Source: Nordella sp. HKS 07
GTDB taxonomy: Bacteria; Pseudomonadota; Alphaproteobacteria; Rhizobiales; Aestuariivirgaceae
Assembly: GCF_011046735.1 (NCBI RefSeq)
Contig: NZ_CP049258.1
Span: forward strand, 3,986,001 to 4,050,000
Direction: 5' to 3'
Length of the DNA stretch: 64,000 bases
The notes under the pieces were generated by a model. That model was not told the origin of the DNA and did no database searches. It was given only the letters and a program-made list of their open reading frames with translations. A program made the position numbers and the translations under genes. Positions 26,054 to 34,496 of this stretch are shown here, piece by piece; position 1 is the stretch's first letter; the number at the start of each line of letters is the position of its first letter.

Positions 26054-27364
26054 TCACCCTTCGATCTTGATGGTCTCCGCGATATCTATACCAAAGCCGG
26101 ACAGGCCCACATAGTGACGCGTGCTCGAGGTGATGAGGCGTATCGAATGTACGTTGAGATCGCGCAGGATCTGCGCGCCGAGGCCGACATCGCGCCAGAC
26201 CTGCTCGCGGATGGCCGCGCTGCCCGTCTTCTCAGAGCCCATTTTCTGGCCCGCGGGCACGCCTGCGGTGCCCTCGCGCAGATAGACCAGCACGCCGCGA
26301 CCCTCGCGCTTGAAAATGTCATAGACCGAGTTGAGCACATGCGGGGCGCCGAAGATGTCGGCGACGATATCCTCGCGGTGCAACCTGACCGGGACGCTTT
26401 TGCCGCCGCTGATGTCACCGTAGACGAGAGCCAGATGCTGCACACTGTCGAAGGGCGTCGAATAGGCGAAGCCGCGCAGCTTGCCGATCGGGGTCGCGAT
26501 GTCGAACTGGCTTTCCTGATTGACGAGACGTTCGCGCGCCTGACGATAGGCGATGAGATCGGCGACCGAAATGATCTTGAGATTGTGCTCGCGCGCAAAG
26601 GCGCTGACCTGGGGCCCGCGCTTCACCGTGCCGTCGTCATTGACGAGCTCGCAGATGACGCCCGCCGGATGGAGTCCGGCCAGCCGCACGAGATCGACGG
26701 ACGCTTCGGTGTGGCCGGAGCGCATGAGCACGCCGCCCGACTTGGCGACGAGCGGGAAGATATGGCCGGGGCGCACGAAGTCGTTCGCCTGCACATTGCC
26801 ATTGGCGAGCGCATGCACGGTGGCGGCGCGTTCCTTGGCCGAGATGCCGGTGGTGAGGCCTTCCCGATAGTCGATCGAGACGGTGAAGGCGGTGCCGAGC
26901 GGGGCGTCGTTGAGCGCCACCATCGGGTCGAGCTTGAGGCGGCGGGCATCCTCGGGCGTGATCGGCGCGCAGACAATGCCGCAGCAATAGCGGATCATGA
27001 ATGCCATCTGCTCCGTCGTGATCTTGCAGGCGGCGGCGACGAGATCGCCTTCGTTTTCGCGATCATCATCGTCAACGACAACGACCATCTCACCGCGGGC
27101 GATGGCCGCGATGGCGTCCTCGACGCGGTCGAGTTCGGAGGCGGAGGCAGGGGCTGATGGGGTGGCGGTATCCATGGCGGCGGGTCCGGAGAAATCTTCT
27201 GGGCGAACGGCGTTATTGGTGAAGCTCGCGATCTTGAGGGCGAGGTCGAGGGAGGGCGACGCCCCGGCGATAAGTTGCGAGACGCGGCCCTGCGAAACGC
27301 CAAGGGCCTTGGCGAGGGCGGATTGCGAGGTGCCGGTCTTGTCCAGCCAATCAGGGAGCTTCAT
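26054..27364 (-). CDS. ribB: HTH domain fused to 3,4-dihydroxy-2-butanone-4-phosphate synthase and a degenerate RibA domain
   Basis: A 436-residue protein in three parts. Residues 1-57 are a Cro/C1-type helix-turn-helix (SQSALAKALGVSQGRVSQLI). Residues about 77-275 are the riboflavin enzyme RibB, with the acidic DDDDRENEGDLV loop (98-109) and GHTEASVDLVRLAG. Residues about 285-430 resemble GTP cyclohydrolase II, but the zinc cysteines are absent: the VRLHREDIVADIFG segment has none of the Cys expected there. So RibB should be active and RibA dead. An internal Met64 (MDTATPSAP) could give an HTH-less form but lacks a ribosome site. Confidence 0.9.
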   Translation of the reverse strand: MKLPDWLDKTGTSQSALAKALGVSQGRVSQLIAGASPSLDLALKIASFTNNAVRPEDFSGPAAMDTATPSAPASASELDRVEDAIAAIARGEMVVVVDDDDRENEGDLVAAACKITTEQMAFMIRYCCGIVCAPITPEDARRLKLDPMVALNDAPLGTAFTVSIDYREGLTTGISAKERAATVHALANGNVQANDFVRPGHIFPLVAKSGGVLMRSGHTEASVDLVRLAGLHPAGVICELVNDDGTVKRGPQVSAFAREHNLKIISVADLIAYRQARERLVNQESQFDIATPIGKLRGFAYSTPFDSVQHLALVYGDISGGKSVPVRLHREDIVADIFGAPHVLNSVYDIFKREGRGVLVYLREGTAGVPAGQKMGSEKTGSAAIREQVWRDVGLGAQILRDLNVHSIRLITSSTRHYVGLSGFGIDIAETIKIEG

Positions 27365-27380
27365 AGCGAATATTTAACAG

Positions 27381-27413
27381 TGCTAATATAGTAAGAAAAG
27401 AAAATTATTAGCA
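27381..27413. promoter_or_regulatory. Inverted repeat in the ribB promoter region
   Basis: TGCTAATA (27381-27388) and TATTAGCA (27406-27413) are inverted 8-bp arms separated by an A-rich 17-base spacer. They lie 17 bases upstream of the ribB start in an unusually AT-rich patch. Autoregulation by the HTH domain of this RibB is an attractive guess; I see no FMN riboswitch here. Confidence 0.5.
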
Positions 27414-27502
27414 TACCTAAATATTCCCATCGCGTCATGCCGCAGGCGCGCCAGCCGTTCAGGGCGCGCGACGGCTCGGTGGTCGCTGTTGCGGGCTCGC
27501 TG

Positions 27503-28222
27503 TCAGCGATCAGATGGAAATGGGCGCGCCTTGAGCCATAGGAACAAGGGAATTCGGGTCCAGCGAGACGGGTCCTGCGGAGCGGGCTCCTTGAGCGCGG
27601 TGATGGCGAAGCCCGCCTGTGTAAACGCTGCCATATAGTCCTGGAGCGGTTGCGACCAGCCGGCAAAGTGCATCTTGAGTCCGTTCTTTTCCTCGGCGCC
27701 TTCGAAGCGCTCGCGCCGGAAATAGCTGCCGGGCACGACGAAAGGGGCGTCAGGCTCCGGGCCGGAGAAATGCCCGCGATCGGCGAAGGGATGCACGATC
27801 GACACGATGAGAGATCCGGAGGGCTTCAGGACGCGCCGCATCTCCTTGACCGCCGCCGGCACGTCTTCGATATCCATGAGCACATTGAAGGCCAGGACGA
27901 TATCGAAACTTTCATCCTCGAAAGGCAGGGCCGCTGCTGCGGCCACTTCATAGTGATGGGCCGAATCCATCTCCTGTGCGGCTTCGACAAATCGCGCGAC
28001 CGGATCGGCGGCGGTGACGTGATAACCCAGCTCTTTGAGCAAGCGCGAGACCCGGCCCTCGCCGCAGCCGACATCGAGTGCCTCACCCTTGCCATTGCCG
28101 ACGAAATCCCGAAACGCGCTGCCATACTTCCAGAACGCGTCATGGTCGGGCGCACGCGCCCAGGCGATCCATTCCTCGGCGACCTCGGCCCAATGCGCCT
28201 GATCGGTTTTCTCAACTGTCAT
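27503..28222 (-). CDS. Class I SAM-dependent methyltransferase
   Basis: A 239-residue methyltransferase. Motif I is ALDVGCGEGRVSRLL (Asp50 to Gly56). VTAADPVARFVEAA carries the ribose-binding acid, FEDESFDIVLAFNVLMDIED is motif II, and VLKPSGSLIVSIVHPF follows. This is the UbiE/COQ5-like Methyltransf_11 group; the substrate is unknown. ATG 28222 (MTVEKTDQAH) is chosen over the open extension to 28408, which runs into the sodB terminator. It is monocistronic. Confidence 0.88.
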   Translation of the reverse strand: MTVEKTDQAHWAEVAEEWIAWARAPDHDAFWKYGSAFRDFVGNGKGEALDVGCGEGRVSRLLKELGYHVTAADPVARFVEAAQEMDSAHHYEVAAAAALPFEDESFDIVLAFNVLMDIEDVPAAVKEMRRVLKPSGSLIVSIVHPFADRGHFSGPEPDAPFVVPGSYFRRERFEGAEEKNGLKMHFAGWSQPLQDYMAAFTQAGFAITALKEPAPQDPSRWTRIPLFLWLKARPFPSDR

Positions 28223-28240
28223 CGCATGCCCCTTGGGACG

Positions 28241-28267
28241 AAAAAGCCCTCTCCTTGCGGAGAGGGC
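28241..28267 (-). terminator. Rho-independent terminator of sodB
   Basis: On the minus strand, GCCCTCTCC-GCAA-GGAGAGGGC forms a perfect 9-bp stem followed by TTTTTCG. It starts 26 bases after the sodB stop codon. Confidence 0.88.
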
Positions 28268-28293
28268 GTGACATTTCGTGTAACTTGGGAAGC

Positions 28294-29025
28294 TCAGGCT
28301 TCCGAGAACATCTGCTCGACATGCTCCCAATTGACGAGATTGTCGATGAAGGCTTCGAGGTACTTCGGCCGCGCGTTGCGATAGTCGATGTAGTAGCTGT
28401 GTTCCCACACATCGACGCCGAGGATCGGCTGGGCGCCATGCATCAGCGGGTTCTCGCCATTCGGCGTCTTCTGGATTTCGAGCTTGCCGTTTTTCACCGC
28501 GATCCAGGCCCAGCCGGAGCCGAACTGCGTGGTGCCGGCATTGATGAAATCGGCGCGCATCTTGTCATACCCGCCGAGATCCGAATCGATCGCCTTCTGC
28601 AGCTTGGCAGGCAGCTTCTTGCCGCCGCCGTCTTTCTTCATCCACTGCCAGAAATGCAGGTGATTGTAGTGCTGGCCGACATTGTTGATGAGGCCCTGGT
28701 TCTTCTCCTTATAGGCGGCCTTGACGATCTTGGTCAGCGACTGGCCGGCGAGGGGAGAGTCCTTGAGCAGGTTGTTGCCGTTCGTCACATAAGCCTGATG
28801 ATGCTTGTCGTGATGATATTCCAGCGTTTCCTTCGACATGTAGGGCTGAAGCGCGTCATAGGCATAAGGCAGAGCGGGAAGTTCAAGGGCCATGGTGTCA
28901 TCTCCTTTTTTGTGAGACGTTTCCGCAGAATTTGCGAAAACTGTCCCGGCTCCTGGCAACGAAGAAGCGCCTGCCGCGATGAGAAACGGGGCGGCAAGCG
29001 TTTGAAACTGGCGACGGGTAATCAA
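28294..29025 (-). CDS. sodB: Superoxide dismutase (Fe/Mn family) with an in-frame Tat signal extension
   Basis: The core from ATG 28893 is a full 199-residue SOD. Metal ligands are His27 (EYHHDKHHQAYV), His78 (NHLHFW), Asp161 and His165 (VDVWEHSYYIDY). Gln74 aligns with the iron-type glutamine. AGGAG precedes this ATG. In the same frame, a TTG at 29025 adds 44 residues: ITRRQFQTLAAPFLIAAG and a VFA-like cleavage site, a twin-arginine signal. GAGGAG lies exactly six bases before that TTG. Both starts look usable, so one gene may make cytoplasmic and exported enzyme. A 9-bp-stem terminator follows. Confidence 0.88.
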   Translation of the reverse strand: MITRRQFQTLAAPFLIAAGASSLPGAGTVFANSAETSHKKGDDTMALELPALPYAYDALQPYMSKETLEYHHDKHHQAYVTNGNNLLKDSPLAGQSLTKIVKAAYKEKNQGLINNVGQHYNHLHFWQWMKKDGGGKKLPAKLQKAIDSDLGGYDKMRADFINAGTTQFGSGWAWIAVKNGKLEIQKTPNGENPLMHGAQPILGVDVWEHSYYIDYRNARPKYLEAFIDNLVNWEHVEQMFSEA

Positions 29026-29091
29026 GCAGATCTCCTCGACCTCATCAAAACCCAACACTGAAATAGGCGTTTGGGTTCCGTCTGTCAAAGA

Positions 29092-30192
29092 TCAAGCCTC
29101 GGCTCTCAGCCACCGCAAAAGCGACGAGTCATCGCCGGATTCGACCGCTTCCGCCAGCCGGCGCCCGACCGCGGCGCCGAATTTGTAGCCATGACCGGAA
29201 CAGGCCGAGACGATCAAAGCCTTGCCTCTGCGATACGACAGGAATTTGTCATCGGCGGTGAAGGTGTAGGCACAGGTCCGTACACGCGCCACTGCATATT
29301 CGCGAATGCGCGCCAGAGGCGGAGAGAGCAGGTCGCGCAAGCGTTCGCCTTCGCCGTGGCTCTCCACCCGGTCGGCATCGGGATCGCACGCCGGACGCTT
29401 GACCAGGCTCGCTCCGGCCTTGAGCCCGGTGCCGGCGACAGGTGGCAGCATATAGGCACCGGTCTCACCGCCGATATCCAGGATGGCCGGCGCGTCCGCC
29501 CACGCACTTGCGAGATCATCGGGAGGCGTCAGATAGGCGACGAACGTCCGGTATAGCGTGAGATGCCGGCTGAGCTCCGGCACCAGTTGCAGGACCCAGG
29601 CGCCGGCCGTGACGACGATCTGGTCGGCCGCAATCAGGTCGCCATCGCCCAAGCCGACCGTCCCTTTGTCGGCGTCGATCGCGTCGACACGGCTGTTAAG
29701 CCGCAGCGTCGCGCCATTATCCGTCAGCCAGCGGGCCAGATCGGACGCGATGCGCTGACAGAGAAGCGCACCGCCGGCTCTGGTGAAATAGGCGTAGCGG
29801 ATGGTGGCCGGATCGAGAAAGGGATAGCGCCGGGCCGCTTCCTTCGGCTCGTAGAGCTCATAGGCCTCGCCCATCCGGTCATAACCCAGACGGAAATTCT
29901 CGCCGTCATCGCCTTCGAATTGCGACATGGCCAGCACGCCGCGATGCGACAAATGCGAGCGGCCGAGATCGCGCCACAACTCGTCCCAGGCGGTGAAGGC
30001 TTCCGAGATGGTGCGCGCATAGCCGTCGGCCGAGCCAAAGCCGCGTCTGATCATGCGGTGTTCATCGCCCGAGGCGGCCAGCGGATTGGGGATGCTGCCT
30101 TGTTCGACGAGCGTCACCTGGTGGCCGCGCTTGGTCAGCGCCCACGCGGCGGCAAGACCGGCTATGCCGCCGCCCGCAATGCAGACCTTCAT
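29092..30192 (-). CDS. FAD-dependent amine/amino-acid oxidase (DAO family, SolA-like)
   Basis: A 366-residue flavoprotein. The N-terminal dinucleotide site is [18 protein letters not shown] (Gly7-Gly12) with the ribose acid in VTLVEQG. The second FAD-contacting strand IVVTAGAW and the C-terminal SACSGHGYKFGAAVGRRLAE fit the monomeric sarcosine oxidase / N-methyltryptophan oxidase group, where a cysteine near this position often anchors the flavin. The substrate is probably a secondary amine or N-methyl amino acid, but this is untested. ATGA overlap with the GNAT gene makes it the last gene of an operon. Confidence 0.82.
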   Translation of the reverse strand: MKVCIAGGGIAGLAAAWALTKRGHQVTLVEQGSIPNPLAASGDEHRMIRRGFGSADGYARTISEAFTAWDELWRDLGRSHLSHRGVLAMSQFEGDDGENFRLGYDRMGEAYELYEPKEAARRYPFLDPATIRYAYFTRAGGALLCQRIASDLARWLTDNGATLRLNSRVDAIDADKGTVGLGDGDLIAADQIVVTAGAWVLQLVPELSRHLTLYRTFVAYLTPPDDLASAWADAPAILDIGGETGAYMLPPVAGTGLKAGASLVKRPACDPDADRVESHGEGERLRDLLSPPLARIREYAVARVRTCAYTFTADDKFLSYRRGKALIVSACSGHGYKFGAAVGRRLAEAVESGDDSSLLRWLRAEA

Positions 30193-30653
30193 ACCACCTG
30201 CTTTTCCATGAAGACGGAAAAGGGGTCGTCAGTGGGATAGTCGGCATAGGGTCCGCAAAGCGTGAATCCGCACTTGGCGAAAAGACCGAGTGCTTCCGGC
30301 TGCAGCGTGCCGGTTTCAAGTTTCATCGCCTTGAGCCCGTGCTCGCGCGCATTCTCCTCGAGCCTGGCGAGGATCAGCTTCGACAATTTGAGCCCGCGCG
30401 CCTCGGGCCTTACATAGATGCGCTTGATCTCGCCATAAGCGTGGTCGCGATGCCAGAGCGCGCCGCAGCCCAGCGCTTCGCCGTTGCGCCGGGCCACGAA
30501 AAAATGGATATCCGGCGCGGCAAGCGTCTCGATATCGACGAGATGATTGCTTTCGGCCGGATAGAGCCGGTGGAACATGTCATCGAGATCGCGGATGAGT
30601 TGCGTCACATCCGCTATGCGCGGGTCCTCACGCCGGATCTCGATCTCGCTCAT
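30189..30653 (-). CDS. GNAT-family N-acetyltransferase
   Basis: A 154-residue acetyltransferase. [18 protein letters not shown] is strand 2-4, [21 protein letters not shown] is the acetyl-CoA pyrophosphate loop (consensus RxxGxG is altered to EARGLKLS), and [14 protein letters not shown] closes the fold. The acceptor is unknown. ATGA overlaps tie it to the glutaryl-CoA dehydrogenase upstream and the FAD oxidase downstream, so all three are cotranscribed. Confidence 0.85.
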   Translation of the reverse strand: MSEIEIRREDPRIADVTQLIRDLDDMFHRLYPAESNHLVDIETLAAPDIHFFVARRNGEALGCGALWHRDHAYGEIKRIYVRPEARGLKLSKLILARLEENAREHGLKAMKLETGTLQPEALGLFAKCGFTLCGPYADYPTDDPFSVFMEKQVV

Positions 30654-31864
30654 GGCTGGAAGGCCTGCAGTCCCGTCTGCGCGCGTCCGAGGATCAGCGC
30701 ATGCACATCATGCGTGCCTTCATAGGTGTTGACGGTCTCGAGATTGACCATGTGACGGATGACGTGGAATTCGTCCGATATGCCGTTGCCGCCATGCATG
30801 TCGCGGGCGTCACGCGCGATGGCGAGCGCCTTGCCGCAGTTGTTGCGCTTCATGAGCGAGATGGCGGGCGGCGCCGCGTTGCCGCGCTCGAGTGCGCGAC
30901 CCAGAGCAAGCGCCCCCTGCAGCCCGAGCGCGATCTCGGTCTGCATGTCGGCGAGCTTCTTCTGCACCAGCTGATTGGCGGCGAGCGGCCGGCCGAACTG
31001 CTTGCGGTCCAGCGTATACTGGCGTGCCCGGTGCCAGCAGTCTTCCGCCGCACCCATGGCGCCCCAGGCGATGCCGTAGCGCGCCTTGTTGAGACAGCCG
31101 AACGGGCCGGACAGGCCGCGCGCATTCGGGAAGATGTTCTCTTCGGGGATTTCGACATTGTCGAGAACGATCTCGCCGGTCACGGAGGCGCGCAACGACA
31201 CCTTGCCTTCGATCGTGGGCGTGGAGAAGCCTTTCGTGCCGCGCTCGACGAGGAAGCCGTGAATGCCTTCATCCTCGAGCTTGCCCCACACAACCGCCAC
31301 ATCGGCGATCGGCGAATTGGTGATCCACATTTTCGTGCCGTTGAGCACGAAACCGCCATTGACGCGCTTGGCCCTGGTCTTCATGCCGCCGGGATCCGAG
31401 CCCGCATCGGGCTCGGTCAGGCCGAAGCAGCCGACCCATTCGCCGGTGGCAAGCTTGGGCAGGTACTTCTTGCGCTGGGCTTCCGATCCGTAAGTTTCGA
31501 TCGGGTGCATGACGAGCGAATTCTGCACGCTCATCGCCGAGCGGTAGCCCGAATCGACGCGCTCCACTTCGCGTGCCACGAGGCCGTAGGCGACATAGCC
31601 GAGGCCCGATCCGCCATAGGCTTCCGAATTCATCATGCCGAGGAAGCCGACTTCGCCGAGCTCATTCATGATTTCGCGATCGAAGCGTTCCTCGCGGAAA
31701 GCCTTCTGGACGCGCGGCAGGAGCTTGTCGGCGCAAAAGGCGCGCGCAGTGTCGCGGATCATGCGCTCGTCTTCGTTCAGCTGGCTTTCGAGATCGAGTG
31801 GATCTTCCCAGTTGAACTCGGCAAGCGAGGTAGGGCCATGGGCTTTGCGGGCGGCTTGGGTCAT
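30650..31864 (-). CDS. gcdH: Glutaryl-CoA dehydrogenase
   Basis: A 404-residue acyl-CoA dehydrogenase that oxidises and decarboxylates glutaryl-CoA to crotonyl-CoA in lysine/tryptophan catabolism. [20 protein letters not shown] and [16 protein letters not shown] bind FAD and substrate. [18 protein letters not shown] near the C-terminus contains the catalytic glutamate (about Glu382) in the context specific to glutaryl-CoA dehydrogenases. ATG 31864 ([10 protein letters not shown]) is chosen. It leads an operon with a GNAT and an amine oxidase. Confidence 0.93.
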   Translation of the reverse strand: MTQAARKAHGPTSLAEFNWEDPLDLESQLNEDERMIRDTARAFCADKLLPRVQKAFREERFDREIMNELGEVGFLGMMNSEAYGGSGLGYVAYGLVAREVERVDSGYRSAMSVQNSLVMHPIETYGSEAQRKKYLPKLATGEWVGCFGLTEPDAGSDPGGMKTRAKRVNGGFVLNGTKMWITNSPIADVAVVWGKLEDEGIHGFLVERGTKGFSTPTIEGKVSLRASVTGEIVLDNVEIPEENIFPNARGLSGPFGCLNKARYGIAWGAMGAAEDCWHRARQYTLDRKQFGRPLAANQLVQKKLADMQTEIALGLQGALALGRALERGNAAPPAISLMKRNNCGKALAIARDARDMHGGNGISDEFHVIRHMVNLETVNTYEGTHDVHALILGRAQTGLQAFQP

Positions 31865-31944
31865 GTGGAACTTTTCATCGCTTCGAAAGTTGCTACCGAG
31901 CACGTTAACAACGCCAATCGCCCCAAAATGTCAAATCCTGCCCA

Positions 31945-32709
31945 ATGGTGACCCAATCTCCAGCCGATCAACCATCCCAGACGCTTCTCAAACCGCCTCG
32001 TCTGACGTTACGCCATGCGCTTTTCCTGGATCTCGACGGGACGCTTATCGATATCGCTGAGCGGCCCTCCGCCATCGTCGTCCCGCGCGACCTGCCGGCG
32101 CTGCTCATGCGGCTGCAAATATTCCTGGGCGGCGCCGTGGCGATCGTCAGCGGCCGGCCGCTCGGCGATCTCCTCGTCTATCTTGCGCCCGCCGACCTGG
32201 ATATCATCGCCGAGCATGGTGCCGTGGTGAAACGACGCGGCAAGCCGGCGCCGGCGCCTGAGGCCATCTGGCCCGAATCCTGGCAGAGCCGGCTGCAGAG
32301 CTTCCTTGACGATCACCCCGCCGCCGAGATCGAATACAAGACATCCAGCATCGCCCTGCATTTTCGCCGGGAGCCGGACGCCGCCGATGCAGCCTCGCGC
32401 CTCTTGAAAGATTTGGTGAGCGAGGCCCCCGCGGGCGCCGAGATATTGCCGGCCAAGATGGCCTTCGAGCTCAAGCTCAGTCCCGTCAACAAGGGCCAGG
32501 CGATCATCGACCTGATGAAAGTGGAGCCTTATCGCCGCCGCATCCCTGTATTCGCAGGCGACGATGTGACGGATGAGCCGGGGTTTGCCGCGGTCCGGGC
32601 CATGAATGGCGTGGCGCTTCCCGTCGACAGGGCATTCGGCGGCGAGCCGCGTCTCGTTCGCGCCTGGCTCGCCCGGGAGATCGGAATTAAAGGAGAAGCG
32701 GCCGCATGA
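31945..32709 (+). CDS. otsB: Trehalose-6-phosphate phosphatase
   Basis: A 254-residue HAD phosphatase removing phosphate from trehalose-6-phosphate. The nucleophile motif FLDLDGTLID places Asp29 and Asp31; VAIVSGRPLGDL is motif II; NKGQAIIDLM holds the Lys; FAGDDVTDEPGF near residue 210 is motif IV. It is the first gene of an otsB-GH15-otsA operon, with ATGA overlap to the next gene. Trehalose made here should protect against osmotic or desiccation stress. Confidence 0.93.
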   Translation: MVTQSPADQPSQTLLKPPRLTLRHALFLDLDGTLIDIAERPSAIVVPRDLPALLMRLQIFLGGAVAIVSGRPLGDLLVYLAPADLDIIAEHGAVVKRRGKPAPAPEAIWPESWQSRLQSFLDDHPAAEIEYKTSSIALHFRREPDAADAASRLLKDLVSEAPAGAEILPAKMAFELKLSPVNKGQAIIDLMKVEPYRRRIPVFAGDDVTDEPGFAAVRAMNGVALPVDRAFGGEPRLVRAWLAREIGIKGEAAA

Positions 32710-34496
32710 AGCAGATGGAAATGGGCGTGATCGGCAACTGCACGGTCGCGAGTCTCGTCGATTCGCACGCGCGTCACGTGTGGTTCTGCTTCCCGCGCCT
32801 CGACGGAGATCCGCTGTTCAATGCGCTGGTGAATGGTACCGATCCCCAGAACGGATTCATGGACATCGTGCTGCGCGACCAGCAGAAGACCCGGCAGATT
32901 TATTTGCGCAACACCGCCATTCTCGAAACCATCCTGACCTGCGAGAGCGGGTCGCTCCGTGTGCTCGACTGGGCGCCGCGCTATAAGCAGCAGGGCGAGC
33001 TCTTCCGCCCGCCCATCATCATCCGCCGCATCGAACCGCTCGAGGGGCGCTGCCATGTAAAGATACGTGCCCGGCCGACATTCGAATACGGCGCGACACA
33101 GCCGGTGATCTCGGTCGGCAGCAACTATCTGCGCTATGCCGGAGGCAATTCGGTCATCCGTCTTACCACCGACATGCCGGTCGCTTATTTGCGCGACGAG
33201 GCCTTTTTCCTTCTCGACCGCCCGGTGCATATCTTCATCGGCAGCGACGAGGCGCTCCCGTCCCGTGTCGACCGCATTGCGCGCGATTATCTCGAGGAGA
33301 CGACGGGCTATTGGAATGACTGGGTCCGCGATCTGGCCGTGCCCTTCGATTGGCAGGAAGTCGTCATACGTTCCGCCATCACCTTGAAGCTGTGCAGCTT
33401 CGAGGACACGGGCGCCATCCTCGCCGCCTTGACCACCTCGATCCCGGAGGCCGCCAATAGCGGTCGCAACTGGGACTACCGCTATTGCTGGCCGCGCGAC
33501 GCCTACTTCACGGTGATGTCGCTGAATCGCCTCGGCGCCACGACGACGATGGAGAATTTCATCACCTATCTGATCAATTCGGTGATCTCTTCGAATGTGC
33601 AGTTCCTGGCGCCGCTCTATCCGATCGTGCCGGGTTCGCCGCTTGAGGAATATGAGGCTGAGGCGTTGAAAGGCTTTCGCGGCATGGGACCGGTGCGCGT
33701 CGGCAATGGCGCTTCGATCCAGCGCCAGAACGACATCTATGGCTCGGTCATTCTCGCCGCCTCCCAGATGTTCTGGGACATGCGCCTGCCGCGCCCGGGT
33801 GATCGGGCACTTTATCATCAATTGAAACCCATCGGACTTATGGCAAAGGCCACTTCGCTTGAGGCCGATGCCGGCATATGGGAATATCGCGGCCGCACCC
33901 GCGCCCACACATTCTCGGCGGCCATGTGCTGGGCGGCGCTCGAAACCCTGGGCCGCATCGCCCGTCATGTCGGGGAGAGCGCCGACGCCGGCGAGTGGTA
34001 TCAGGCCGCCGCCGATCTCAAGCAAAAGTTGCTTGAAGGCGCCTGGAATGAGACGGCCGGACATTTCGGCGGCAGCCTGGGCGGCAGCGAGCTCGACGCG
34101 GCGCTGCTTCTGATGCCGGAGATAGGCATCATCGGCTATGACGATCCGCGCTTCCAGAAGACGCTGGCGGCGATCGAGCAGCGTCTGCTCGTCGACGGGC
34201 TGATGATGCGCTATGCCGAGGAGGACGATTTCGGCAAGCCCGAGACCGCCTTTCTCGTTTGCACCTTCTGGTACATCGAGGCACTCGCCAATTGCGGCCG
34301 GCGCGACGAGGCCTTGGCACTGTTCGAGCGCGTCCTCGCGCTGCGCAACCATGTCGGCATCCTGTCCGAGGATGCCGTCCCCACGACGGGAGAGCTGTGG
34401 GGAAATTTCCCGCAGACCTATTCGATGGTGGGCATCATCCATTGCGCCCGCAAGCTAAGCCGCACCTGGGAGGAGGGCCTATGGCTCGTCTCGTGA
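32706..34496 (+). CDS. Glycoside hydrolase family 15 protein
   Basis: A 596-residue glucoamylase-like protein. An N-terminal beta-sandwich (to about residue 220) precedes the (alpha/alpha)6 barrel. NWDYRYCWPRDAYFTVMSL is the GH15 substrate-binding motif, DAGIWEYRG carries the acid Glu393, and TTGELWGNFPQTYSMVGII near the C-terminus carries the second glutamate. Bacterial GH15 enzymes include trehalases and glucoamylases; its position between otsB and otsA favours a role in trehalose turnover. It overlaps otsB by four bases and otsA by 16. Confidence 0.92.
   Translation: MKQMEMGVIGNCTVASLVDSHARHVWFCFPRLDGDPLFNALVNGTDPQNGFMDIVLRDQQKTRQIYLRNTAILETILTCESGSLRVLDWAPRYKQQGELFRPPIIIRRIEPLEGRCHVKIRARPTFEYGATQPVISVGSNYLRYAGGNSVIRLTTDMPVAYLRDEAFFLLDRPVHIFIGSDEALPSRVDRIARDYLEETTGYWNDWVRDLAVPFDWQEVVIRSAITLKLCSFEDTGAILAALTTSIPEAANSGRNWDYRYCWPRDAYFTVMSLNRLGATTTMENFITYLINSVISSNVQFLAPLYPIVPGSPLEEYEAEALKGFRGMGPVRVGNGASIQRQNDIYGSVILAASQMFWDMRLPRPGDRALYHQLKPIGLMAKATSLEADAGIWEYRGRTRAHTFSAAMCWAALETLGRIARHVGESADAGEWYQAAADLKQKLLEGAWNETAGHFGGSLGGSELDAALLLMPEIGIIGYDDPRFQKTLAAIEQRLLVDGLMMRYAEEDDFGKPETAFLVCTFWYIEALANCGRRDEALALFERVLALRNHVGILSEDAVPTTGELWGNFPQTYSMVGIIHCARKLSRTWEEGLWLVS

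Noticed and set aside
32529-34442. 637-codon minus-strand open frame
   Set aside because: Antisense to the GH15 gene; Arg/Gly/Asp-rich shadow composition.
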